A DNA stretch of 64,000 bases from Membranipora membranacea (lineage: Eukaryota > Bryozoa > Gymnolaemata > Cheilostomatida > Membraniporidae), in the NCBI GenBank assembly GCA_914767715.1, contig OU612071.1:16426948-16490947 (forward strand). The letters run 5' to 3'. Of the stretch, positions 40,821 to 53,014 are shown piece after piece. The notes under the pieces are model-generated. The model ran no database searches and was not told where the DNA came from. It worked only from the letters and a program-made list of their open reading frames with translations. A program made the position numbers and the translations under genes. Position 1 is the stretch's first letter; every line of letters starts with the position of its first letter.

Positions 40821-43190
40821 TCGATTTTTGTCGATTTCTTGCAAAATACCTAGATAGAAAACGAATCGTCACAGGGAGCCAATATTTTAGATGAGATATA
40901 GGGACATCATTGCGAACTTCAAAACAGAGTTTCAAACGTTTCTAAGATAGTAAAGAATTCTGCCCAATTATTGGCTAAGTTCCCAAGGACCGTACCTATC
41001 GATTTTTGTCGATTTTTTGCAAAATACCTAGATCGAAAACGCATTGTCACAGGGAGCTAATATTTTAGATGAGATATAGGGACGTCATTGCGAACTACAA
41101 AACAGAGTTTCAAACGTTTCTAAGCTAGTAAAGAATTCTTCCCAATTATTGACTTATTTCCCAAGGACCGTACTTATCGATTTTTGTCGAATTTTTGCAA
41201 AATTCCTAGATAGAAAACGCATCGTAACAGGGAGCTAATATTTTAGATGAGATATAGGGACGTCATTGAGAACTTCAAAACAGATCCCCATCGTCACAGG
41301 GAGCTAATATTTTAGATGAGATATAGGGACATCAATGCAGACCTCAAAACAGAGTTTCTAGCGTTTCTAAGCTAGTAAAGAATTCTGCCAAATTATTGGC
41401 TAATTTCCCAAGGACCGTACCTATCGATTTTTGTCGATTTCTTGCAAAATATCTAGATAGAAAACGCATCGTCACAGGGAGCTAATATTTTATATGAGAT
41501 ATAGGGACGTCATTGCGAACCTCAAAAGAGAGTTTCAAGCGTTTCTAAGCGAGTAAAGAATTCTGCTTAATTATTTGCTAATTTCCCCAGGACCGTACCT
41601 ATCGATTTTTGTCGATTTCTTGCAAAATACTTCGATATAATACTTATCGTCACAGGGAGCTAATATTTTATATGAGATATAGGGACGTCAATGCGAACCT
41701 CAAAACAGAGTTCCAAGCGTTTCTAAGCGAGTGTAGAATTTTGCCCAATTATTGGCTAATTTCCCAAGGACCGTAAATATCGATTTTTGTCGATATCTTG
41801 CAAAATACCTAGATAGAAAACGCATTGTTACAGGGAGCTAATATTTTAAATGAGATATAGAGACATCATTGCGAACCTCAAAACAGAGTATCAAGCATTT
41901 CTAAGCTAGTAAAGAATTCTGCCCAATTATTGGCTAATTTCCCCAGGACCGTACCTATCGATTTTTGTCGATTTTTTGCAAATTACCTAGATCGAAAACG
42001 CATCGTCACAGGAAGCTAATATTTTAGATGAGACATAGGGACGTCATTGCGAACTTCAAAACAGAGTTTCAAACGTTTCTAAGATAGTAAAGAATTCTGC
42101 CCAATTATTGGCTAATTTCCCCAGGACCGAACCTATTGATTTTTGTCGATTTTTTGCAAAATACCTAGATCGAAAACGCATCGTCACAGGGAGCTAATAT
42201 TTTAGATGAGATATAGGGACAGCATTGCGAACTTCAATACAGAGTTTCAAACGTTTCTAAGCTAGTAAAGAATTCTGCCCAATTATTGGCTATTTTCCCC
42301 AGGACCGTACTTATCGATTTTTGTCGATTTCTTGCAAAATACCTAGATAGAAAACGCATCGTCACAGGGAGCTGATATTTTAGATGAGATATAAGGACAT
42401 CATCGCGAACTTCCAAACAGAGTTTCAAACGTTTCTAAGATAGTAAAGAATTCTGCCCAATTATTGGCTATTTTCCCCAGGACCGTACCTATCGATTTTG
42501 GTCGATTTCTTGCAAAAAACCTCAATAGAATACGCATCGTCACAGGGAGCTAATAACTTATATGAGATATAGGGACGTCATTGCAAACCTAATAACATAG
42601 TTTCAAGTGTTTCTAAGCGAGTAAAGAATTCTGCCCAATTATTTGCTGATTTCCCCAGGACCGTACCTATCGATTTTTGTCGATTTCTTGCAAAATACCT
42701 CGACAGAATACGCATCGTCACAGGGAGCTAATATTTTATATGAAATATAAAGACGTCATTGCGAACCTCAAAACACAGTTTCAAGCGTTTCTAAGCGAGT
42801 ATAGAATTCTGCTCAATTATTGGCTAATTTTCCCAAGACCGTACCTATCGATTTTTGTCAATTTCTTGCACAATACCTCGATAGAATCCGCATCGTCACA
42901 GGGAGATAATTTTTTATATGAGCTAGAGGGATGGCATTGCAAACCTCAAAAAAAGAGTTTCAAGCGTTTTCAAGCAGTATAGAATTCTGCCCAATTATTG
43001 GCTAATTTCCCCAGGACTGAACCTATCGATTTTTGTCGATTTTTTGCAAAATACCTAGATCGAAAACGCATCGTCACAGGGAGCTAATATTTTAGATGAG
43101 ATATAGGGACGTCATTGCGAACTTCAATACAGAGTTTCAAACGTTTCAAAGCAAGTAAAGATTTCTGCCCAATTATTGGCTATTTTCCCC
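40821..43190 (+). repeat. Mosaic entry to the right-hand satellite domain, partly duplicated at 44.1-45.3 kb
   Basis: Bases 41100-42320 match 44085-45305 at an offset of 2985 bp, with shared rare variants such as TTCTTCCCAATTATTGACTTATTTCCC, CTTCGATATAATACTTATCG and GACCGAACCTATTG. Bases 42600-42980 hold the most divergent monomers of the window, with GAGCTAGAGGGATGGC near 42919 and TTTTCAAGCAGTATAG near 42967; relatives lie near 51.5 and 55.3 kb. Confidence 0.7.
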
Positions 43191-46100
43191 AGGACCGTAC
43201 CTATCGATTTTTGTCGATTTCTTGCAAAATACCTAGATAGAAAACGAATCGTCACAGGGAGCTAATATTTTAGATGAGATATAGGGACATCATTGCGAAC
43301 TTCAAAACAGAGTTTCAAACGTTTCTAAGATAGTAAAGAATTCTGCCCAATTATTGGCTATTTTCCCCAGGACCGTACCTATCGATTTTTGTCGAATTTT
43401 TGCAAAATTCCTAGATAGAAAACGCATCGTAACAGGGAGCTAATATTTTAGATGAGATATAGGGACGTCATTGAGAACTTCAAAACAGAGCCCATCGTCA
43501 CAGGGAGCTAATATTTTAGATGAGATATAGGGACATCAATGCGGACCTCAAAACAGAGTTTCTAGCGTTTCTAAGCTAGTAAAGAATTCTGCCCAATTAT
43601 TGGCTAATTTCCCCAGGACCGTACCTATCGATTTTTGTCGATTTCTTGCAAAATACCTAGATAGAATGCGCATCGTCACAGGGAGCAAATATTTTAGATG
43701 AGATATAGGGACATCATCGCGAACTTCAAAACAGAGTCTCAAACGTTTCTAAGATAGTAAAGAATTCTGCCCAATTATTGGCTATTTTCCCCAGGACCGT
43801 ACCTATCGATTTTTGTCGATTTCTTGCAAAATACCTAGATAGAAAACGAATCGTCACAGGGAGCCAATATTTTAGATGAGATATAGGGACATCATTGCGA
43901 ACTTCAAAACAGAGTTTCAAACGTTTCTAAGATAGTAAAGAATTCTGCACAATTATTGGCTATTTTCCCCAGGACCGTACCTATCGATTTTTGTCGATTT
44001 CTTGCAAAATACCTAGATCGAAAACGCATCGTCACAGGGAGCTAATATTTTAGATGAGATATAGAGACATCATTGCGAACCTCAAAACAGAGTTTCAAAC
44101 GTTTCTAAGCTAGTAAAGAATTCTTCCCAATTATTGACTTATTTCCCAAGGACCGTACCTATCGATTTTTGTCGAATTTTTGCAAAATTCCTAGATAGAA
44201 AACGCATCGTAACAGGGAGCTAATATTTTAGATGAGATATAGGGACGTCATTGAGAACTTCAAAACAGAGCCCATCGTCACAGGGAGCTAATATTTTAGA
44301 TGAGATATAGGGACATCAATGCGGACCTCAAAACAGAGTTTCTAGCGTTTCTAAGCTAGTAAAGAAGTCTGCCCAATTATTGGCTAATTTCCCAAGGACC
44401 GTACCTATCGATTTTTGTCGATTTCTTGCAAAATACCTAGATAGAAAACGCATCGTCACAGGGAGCTAATATTATATATGTGATATAGGGACGTCATTGC
44501 GAACCTCAAAAGAGAGTTTCAAGCGTTTCTAAGCGAGTAAAGAATTCTGCCCAATTATTTGCTAATTTCCCCAGGACCGTACCTATCGATTTTTGTCGAT
44601 TTCTTGCAAAATACTTCGATATAATACTTATCGTCACAGGGAGCTAATATTTTATATGAGATATAGGGACGTCAATGCGAACCTCAAAACAGAGTTTCAA
44701 GCGTTTCTAAGCGAGTGTAGAATTTTGCCCAATTATTGGCTAATTTCCCAAGGACCGTAAATATCGATTTTTGTCGATATCTTGCAAAATACCTAGATAG
44801 AAAACGCATTGTTACAGGGAGCTAATATTTTAAATGAGATATAGAGACATCATTGCGAACCTCAAAACAGAGTATCAAGCATTTCTAAGCTAGTAAAGAA
44901 TTCTGCCCAATTATTGGCTAATTTCCCCAGGACCGTACCTATCGATTTTTGTCGATTTTTTGCAAATTACCTAGATCGAAAACGCATCGTCACAGGGAGC
45001 TTATATTTTAGATGAGACATAGGGACGTCATTGCGAACTTCAAAACAGAGTTTCAAACGTTTCTAAGATAGTAAAGAATTCTGCCCAATTATTGGCTAAT
45101 TTCCCCAGGACCGAACCTATTGATTTTTGTCGATTTTTTGCAAAATACCTAGATCGAAAACGCATCGTCACAGGGAGCTAATATTTTAGATGAGATATAG
45201 GGACGTCATTGCGAACTTCAATACAGAGTTTCAAACGTTTCTAAGCTAGTAAAGAATTCTGCCCAATTATTGGCTATTTTCCCCAGGACCGTACCTATCG
45301 ATTTTTGTCGATATCTTTCAAAATACCTAGATAGAAAACGCATTGTTACAGGGAGCTAATACTTAAGATGAGATATAGAGACATCATTGCGAATCTCAAA
45401 ACAGAGTTTCAAGCGTTTCTAAGCTAGTAAAGATTTCTGCCCAATTATTGGCTAATTTCCCCAAGACCGTACCTATCGATTTTGTCGATTTTTTGCAAAA
45501 TACCTAGATCGAAAACGCATCGTCACAGGGAGCTAATATTAAATATGAGATATAGGGACGTCATCTCAAGCCTCAAAACAGAGTTTCAAGGGTTTCTAAG
45601 CGAGTAAAGATTTCTGCCCAATTATTTGCTAATTTCCCCAGGACCGTACCTATCGATTTTTGTCGATTTCTTGCAAAATACCTAGATAGAAAACGAATCG
45701 TCACAGGGAGCTAATATTTTAGATGAGATATAGGGACATCATTGCGAACTTCAAAACAGAGTTTCAAACGTTTCTAAGATAGTAAAGAATTCTGCCCAAT
45801 TATTGGCTATTTTCCCCAGGACCCGTACCTATCGATTTTTGTCGAATTTTTGCAAAATTCCTAGATAGAAAACGCATCGTAATAGGGAGCTAATATTTTA
45901 CATGAGATATAGGGACGTCATTGAGAACTTCAAAACAGAGCCCATCGTCACAGGGAGCTAATATTTTAGATGAGATATAGGGACATCAATGCGGACCTCA
46001 AAACAGAGTTTCTAGCGTTTCTAAGCTAGTAAAGAATTCTGCCCAATTATTGGCTAATTTCCCCAGGACCGTACCTATCGATTTTTGTCGATTTCTTGCA

Positions 46101-48510
46101 AAATACCTAGATAGAATGCGCATCGTCACAGGGAGCAAATATTTTAGATGAGATATAGGGACATCATCGCGAACTTCAAAACAGAGTCTCAAACGTTTCT
46201 AAGATAGTAAAGAATTCTGCCCAATTATTGGCTATTTTCCCCAGGACCGTACCTATCGATTTTTGTCGATTTCTTGCAAAATACCTAGATAGAAAACGAA
46301 TCGTCACAGGGAGCCAATATTTTAGATGAGATATAGGGACATCATTGCGAACTTCAAAACAGAGTTTCAAACGTTTCTAAGATAGTAAAGAATTCTGCAC
46401 AATTATTGGCTATTTTCCCCAGGACCGTACCTATCGATTTTTGTCGATTTCTTGCAAAATACCTAGATCGAAAACGCATCGTCACAGGGAGCTAATATTT
46501 TAGATGAGATATAGAGACATCATTGCGAACCTCAAAACAGAGTTTCAAACGTTTCTAAGCTAGTAAAGAATTCTTCCCAATTATTGACTTATTTCCCAAG
46601 GACCGTACCTATCGATTTTTGTCGAATTTTTGCAAAATTCCTAGATAGAAAACGCATCGTAACAGGGAGCTAATATTTTAGATGAGATATAGGGACGTCA
46701 TTGAGAACTTCAAAACAGAGCCCATCGTCACAGGGAGCTAATATTTTAGATGAGATATAGGGACATCAATGCGGACCTCAAAACAGAGTTTCTAGCGTTT
46801 CTAAGCTAGTAAAGAAGTCTGCCCAATTATTGGCTAATTTCCCAAGGACCGTACCTATCGATTTTTGTCGATTTCTTGCAAAATACCTAGATAGAAAACG
46901 CATCGTCACAGGGAGCTAATATTATATATGTGATATAGGGACGTCATTGCGAACCTCAAAAGAGAGTTTCAAGCGTTTCTAAGCGAGTAAAGAATTCTGC
47001 CCAATTATTTGCTAATTTCCCCAGGACCGTACCTATCGATTTTTGTCGATTTCTTGCAAAATACTTCGATATAATACTTATCGTCACAGGGAGCTAATAT
47101 TTTATATGAGATATAGGGACGTCAATGCGAACCTCAAAACAGAGTTTCAAGCGTTTCTAAGCGAGTGTAGAATTTTGCCCAATTATTGGCTAATTTCCCA
47201 AGGACCGTAAATATCGATTTTTGTCGATATCTTGCAAAATACCTAGATAGAAAACGCATTGTTACAGGGAGCTAATATTTTAAATGAGATATAGAGACAT
47301 CATTGCGAACCTCAAAACAGAGTATCAAGCATTTCTAAGCTAGTAAAGAATTCTGCCCAATTATTGGCTAATTTCCCCAGGACCGTACCTATCGATTTTT
47401 GTCGATTTTTTGCAAAATACCTAGATCGAAAACGCATCGTCACAGGGAGCTTATATTTTAGATGAGACATAGGGACGTCATTGCGAACTTCAAAACAGAG
47501 TTTCAAACGTTTCTAAGATAGTAAAGAATTCTGCCCAATTATTGGCTAATTTCCCCAGGACCGAACCTATTGATTTTTGTCGATTTTTTGCAAAATACCT
47601 AGATCGAAAACGCATCGTCACAGGGAGCTAATATTTTAGATGAGATATAGGGACGTCATTGCGAACTTCAATACAGAGTTTCAAACGTTTCTAAGCTAGT
47701 AAAGAATTCTGCCCAATTATTGGCTATTTTCCCCAGGACCGTACCTATCGATTTTTGTCGATATCTTTCAAAATACCTAGATAGAAAACGCATTGTTACA
47801 GGGAGCTAATACTTAAGATGAGATATAGAGACATCATTGCGAATCTCAAAACAGAGTTTCAAGCGTTTCTAAGCTAGTAAAGATTTCTGCCCAATTATTG
47901 GCTAATTTCCCCAAGACCGTACCTATCGATTTTGTCGATTTTTTGCAAAATACCTAGATCGAAAACGCATCGTCACAGGGAGCTAATATTAAATATGAGA
48001 TATAGGGACGTCATCTCAAGCCTCAAAACAGAGTTTCAAGGGTTTCTAAGCGAGTAAAGATTTCTGCCCAATTATTTGCTAATTTCCCCAGGACCGTACC
48101 TATCGATTTTTGTCGATTTCTTGCAAAATACCTAGATAGAAAACGAATCGTCACAGGGAGCTAATATTTTAGATGAGATATAGGGACATCATTGCGAACT
48201 TCAAAACAGAGTTTCAAACGTTTCTAAGATAGTAAAGAATTCTGCCCAATTATTGGCTATTTTCCCCAGGACCCGTACCTATCGATTTTTGTCGAATTTT
48301 TGCAAAATTCCTAGATAGAAAACGCATCGTAATAGGGAGCTAATATTTTACATGAGATATAGGGACGTCATTGAGAACTTCAAAACAGAGCCCATCGTCA
48401 CAGGGAGCTAATATTTTAGATGAGATATAGGGACATCAATGCGGACCTCAAAACAGAGTTTCTAGCGTTTCTAAGCTAGTAAAGAATTCTGCCCAATTAT
48501 TGGCTAATTT
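43191..48510 (+). repeat. 2450-bp HOR (13 monomers plus two 68-bp monomers), two copies plus a partial third
   Basis: Truncated junctions at 43490, 44270, 45940, 46720 and 48390 alternate at 780 and 1670 bp, summing to 2450 bp. Intervening variants repeat at that offset, including GATAGAATGCGCATCG, TATATATGTGATATAGGG, GTCATCTCAAGCC and GATATCTTTCAAAATACC. Copy 1 is about 43191-45640, copy 2 about 45641-48090 and the partial copy 48091-48510. An extra C at 45822 and 48272 is in copies 2 and 3 but not in copy 1. Confidence 0.85.
45822..45829 (+). repeat. Single-C insertion (CCCGTACC), possible expansion-prone intermediate
   Basis: The GGACCGTACC consensus has one extra C here. The same change occurs at 48272-48279, in the next copies of the 2450-bp HOR. 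It is the form from which a six-base slippage could begin, though the surrounding monomer type differs from that of the expanded copies. Confidence 0.8.
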
Positions 48511-49409
48511 CCCAAGGACCGTACCTATCGATTTTTGTCGATTTCTTGCAAAATACCTAGATAGAAAACGCATCGTCACAGGGAGCTAATATTTTAGATG
48601 AGATATAGGGACATCATCGCGAACTTCAAAACAGAGTTTCAAACGTTTCTAAGATAGTAAAGAATTCTGCCCAATTATTGGCTATTTTCCCCAGGACCGT
48701 ACCTATCGGTTTTTGTCGATTTCTTGCAAAATACCTAGATAGAAAACGAATCGTCACAGGGAGCCAATATTTTAGATGAGATATAGGGACGTCATTGCGA
48801 TCCTCAAAACAGAGTTTCAAGCGTTTCTAAGCGAGTAAAGAAATCTGCCCAATTATTGGCTAATTTCCCCAGGACTGTACCTATCGATTTGCGTCGGTTT
48901 CTTGCAAAAAACCTCAATAGAATACGCATGGTCACAGGGAGCTAATATTTTATATGAGATATAGGGACGTCATTGCGAACCTCAAAAGAGAGTTTCAGGC
49001 GTTTCAAAGCGAGTAAAGAATTCTGCCCAATTATTTGCTAATTTCCCCAGGACCGTACCTATCGATTTTTGTCGATTTTTTGCAAAATACCTCGATAGAA
49101 TGCGCATCGTCACAGGGAGCTAATAATCTATATTAGATATAGGGAGATCATTTCGAACCTCAAAACAGAATTTCAAGCGTTTCTAAGCGAGTAAAGAATT
49201 CTGCCCAATTATTTGCTGATTTCCCCAGGACCGTACCTATCGATTTTTGTCGATTTCTTGCAAAATACCTCGACAGAATACGCATCGTCACAGGGAGCTA
49301 ATATTTTATATGAGATATAAAGACGTCATTGCGAACCTCAAAACACAGTTTCAAGCGTTTCTAAGCGAGTATAGAATTCTGCTCAATTATTGGCTAATTT
49401 TCCCAAGAC
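48511..49409 (+). repeat. Satellite mosaic between the 2450-bp and 3777-bp HORs
   Basis: About five monomers of mixed origin. They include TCGATTTGCGTCGGTTTC near 48885, GCATGGTCACAGGG near 48926 and the divergent TAATAATCTATATTAGATATAGGGAG monomer near 49123, a type that recurs near 51.15 and 54.93 kb. Bases 49180-49440 resemble 42.60-42.86 kb. Confidence 0.6.
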
Positions 49410-52400
49410 CGTACCTATCGATTTTTGTCGATTTCTTGCAAAATACCTAGATAGAAAGCGCATCGTCACAGGGAGCAAATATTTTAGATGAGATATAGGG
49501 ACATCATCGCGAACTTCAAAACAGAGATTCAAACGTTTCTAAGATAGTAAAGAATTCTGCCCAATTATTGGCTATTTTCCCCATGACCGTACCTATCGAT
49601 TTTTGTCGATTTCTTGCAAAATACCTAGATAGAAAACGAATCGTCACAGGGAGCCAATATTTTAGATGAGATATAGGGACGTCATTGAGAACTTCAAAAC
49701 AGAGCCCATCGTCACAGGGAGCTAATATTTTAGATGAGATATAGGGACATCAATGCGGACCTCAAAACAGAGTTTCTAGCGTTTCTGAGCTAGTAAAGAA
49801 TTCTGCCCAATTATTGGCTAATTTCCCAAGGACCGTACCTATCGATTTTTGTCGATTTCTTGCAAAATACCTAGATAGAAAACGCATCGTCACAGGGAGC
49901 TAATATGTTATATGAGATATAGGGACGTCATTGCGAACCTCAAAAGAGAGTTTCAAGCGTTTCTAAGCGAGTGTAGAATCTTGCCCAATTATTGGCTAAT
50001 TTCCCAAGGACCGTAAATATCGATTTTTGTCGATATCTTGCAAAATACCTAGATAGAAAACGCATTGTTACAGGGAGCTAATATTTTAAATGAGATATAG
50101 AGACATCATTGCGAACCTCAAAACAGAGTATCAAGCATTTCTAAGCTAGTAAAGAATTCTGCCCTATTATTGGCTATTTTCCCCAGGACCGTACCTATCG
50201 ATTTTTGTCGATTTCTTGCAAAATACCTAGATAGAAAACGAATCGTCACAGGGAGCCAATATTTTAGATGAGATATAGGGACATCATTGCGAACTTCAAA
50301 ACAGAGTTTTAAACGTTTCTAAGATAGTAAAGAATTCTGCCCAATTATTGGCTATTTTCCCCAGGACCGTACCTATCGATTTTTGTCGATTTCTTGCAAA
50401 ATACCTAGATCGAAAACGCATCGTCGCAGGGAGCTAATATTTTAGATGAGATATAGGGACGTCATTGCGAACTTCAAAACACAGTTTCAAACGATTCTAA
50501 GCTAGTAAAGAATTCTGCCTAATTATTGGCTATTTTCCCAAGGACCGTACCTATCGATTTTTGTCGAATTCTTGCAAAATACCTCGATAGAATACGCATC
50601 GTCACAGGGAGCTAATATTTTATATGAGATATAGGGACGTCATTGCGAACCTCAAAACAGAGTTTCAAGCGTTTCTAAGCGAGTAAAGAAATCTGCCCAA
50701 TTATTGGCTAATTTCCCCAGGACTGTACCTATCGATTTGCGTCGATTTCTTGCAAAAAACCTCAATAGAATACGCATGGTCACAGGGAGCTAATATTTTA
50801 TATGAGATATAGGGTCGTCATTGCAAACCTCACAAGAGAGTCTCAAGCGTTTCTAAGCGAGTAAAGAATTCTGCCCAATTATTTGCTAATTTCCCCAGGA
50901 CCGTACCTATCGATTTTTGTCGATTTCTTGCAAAATACCTCAATAGAATACGCATCGTCAATGGGAGCTAATATTTTATATGAGATATAGGGACGTCATT
51001 GCGAACCTCAAAAGAGAGTTTCAAGGGTTTCAAAGCAAGTAAAGAATTCTGCCGAATTATTTGCTAATTTCCCCAGGACCGTACCTATCGATTTTTGTCG
51101 ATTTTTTGCAAAATACCTCGATAGAATGCGCATCGTCACAGGGAGCTAATAATCTATATTAGATATAGGGAGATCATTTCGAACCTCAAAACATAATTTC
51201 AAGCGTTTCTAAGCGAGTAAAGAATTCTGCCCAATTATTTGCTGATTTCCCCAGGACCGTACCTATCGATTTTTGTCGATTTCTTGCAAAATCCCTCGAC
51301 AGAATACGCATCGTCACAGGGAGCTAATATTTTATATGAGATATAAAGACGTCATTGCGAACCTCAAAACACAGTTTCAAGCGTTTCTAAGCGAGTATAG
51401 AATTCTGCTCAATTACTGGCTAATTTTCCCAAGACCGTACCTATCGATTTTTGTCAAATTCTTGCACAATACCTCGATAGAATCCGCATCGTCACAGGGA
51501 GATAATTTTTTATATGAGCTAGAGGGATGTCATTGCAAACCTCAAAAAAAGAGTTTCAAGCGTTTTTAAGCAGTATAGAATTCTGCCCAATTATTGGCTA
51601 ATTTCCCCAGGACCGAACCTATCGATTTTTGTCGATTTTTTGCAAAATACCTAGATCGAAAACGCATCGTCACAGGGAGCTAATATTTTAGATGAGATAT
51701 AGGGACGTCATTGCGAACTTCAAGACAGAGTTTCAAACGTTTCAAAGCAAGTAAATATTTCTGCCCAATTATTGGCTATTTTCCCCAGGACCGTACCTAT
51801 CGATTTTTGTCGATTTCTTGCAAAATACCTAGATAGAAAACGAATCGTCACAGGGAGCTAATATTTTAGATGAGATATAGGGACATCATTGCGAACTTCA
51901 AAACAGAGTTTCAAACGTTTCTAAGATAGTAAAGAATTCTGCCAAATTATTGGCTATTTTCCCCAGGACCGTACCTATCGATTTTTGTCGATTTCTTGCA
52001 AAATACCTAGATCGAAAACGCATCGTCACAGGGAGCTAATATTTTAGATGAGATATAGGGCTGTCATTGAGAACTTCAAAACAGAGCCCATTGTCACAGG
52101 GAGCTAATATTTTAGATGAGATATAGGGACATCAATGCGGACCTCAAAACAGAGTTTCTAGCATTTCTAAGCTAGTAAAGAATTCTGCCCAATTATTTGC
52201 TAATTTCCCCAGGACCGTACCTATCGATTTTTGTCGATTTCTTGCAAAATACCTAGATCGAAAACGCATCGTCACAGGGAGCTAATATTTTAGATGAGAT
52301 ATAGAGACATCATTGCGAACCTCAAAACAGAGTTTCAAACGTTTCTAAGCTAGTAAAGAATTCTTCCCAATTATTGACTTATTTCCCAAGGACCGTACCT

Positions 52401-52994
52401 ATCGATTTTTGTCGAATTTTTGCAAAATTCCTAGATAGAAAACGCATCGTAACAGGGAGCTAATATTTTAGATGAGATATAGGGACGTCATTGAGAACTT
52501 CAAAACAGAGCCCATCGTCACAGGGAGCTAATATTTTAGATGAGATATAGGGACATCAATGCGGACCTCAAAACAGAGTTTCTAGCGTTTCTAAGCTAGT
52601 AAAGAATTCTGCCCAATTATTGGCTAATTTCCCAAGGACCGTACCTATCGATTTTTGTCGATTTCTTGCAAAATACCTAGATAGAAAACGCATCGTCACA
52701 GGGAGCTAATATGTTATATGAGATATAGGGACGTCATTGCGAACCTCAAAAGAGAGTTTCAAGCGTTTCTAAGCGAGTGTAGAATCTTGCCCAATTATTG
52801 GCTAATTTCCCAAGGACCGTAAATATCGATTTTTGTCGATATCTTGCAAAATACCTAGATAGAAAACGCATTGTTACAGGGAGCTAATATTTTAAATGAG
52901 ATATAGAGACATCATTGCGAACCTCAAAACAGAGTATCAAGCATTTCTAAGCTAGTAAAGAATTCTGCCCAATTATTGGCTAATTTCCCCAGGA

Positions 52995-53014
52995 CCCGTA
53001 CCCGTACCCGTACC
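52995..53014 (+). repeat. Hexanucleotide micro-expansion (CCCGTA)x3 inside a monomer, copy 1
   Basis: The consensus at monomer positions 36-42 reads CCGTACC. Here it reads CCCGTA three times followed by CC, a net gain of 13 bases, while the flanks (TTCCCCAGGA and TATCGATTTTTG) are normal. Replication slippage on a CCCGTACC intermediate would produce it. Confidence 0.95.
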
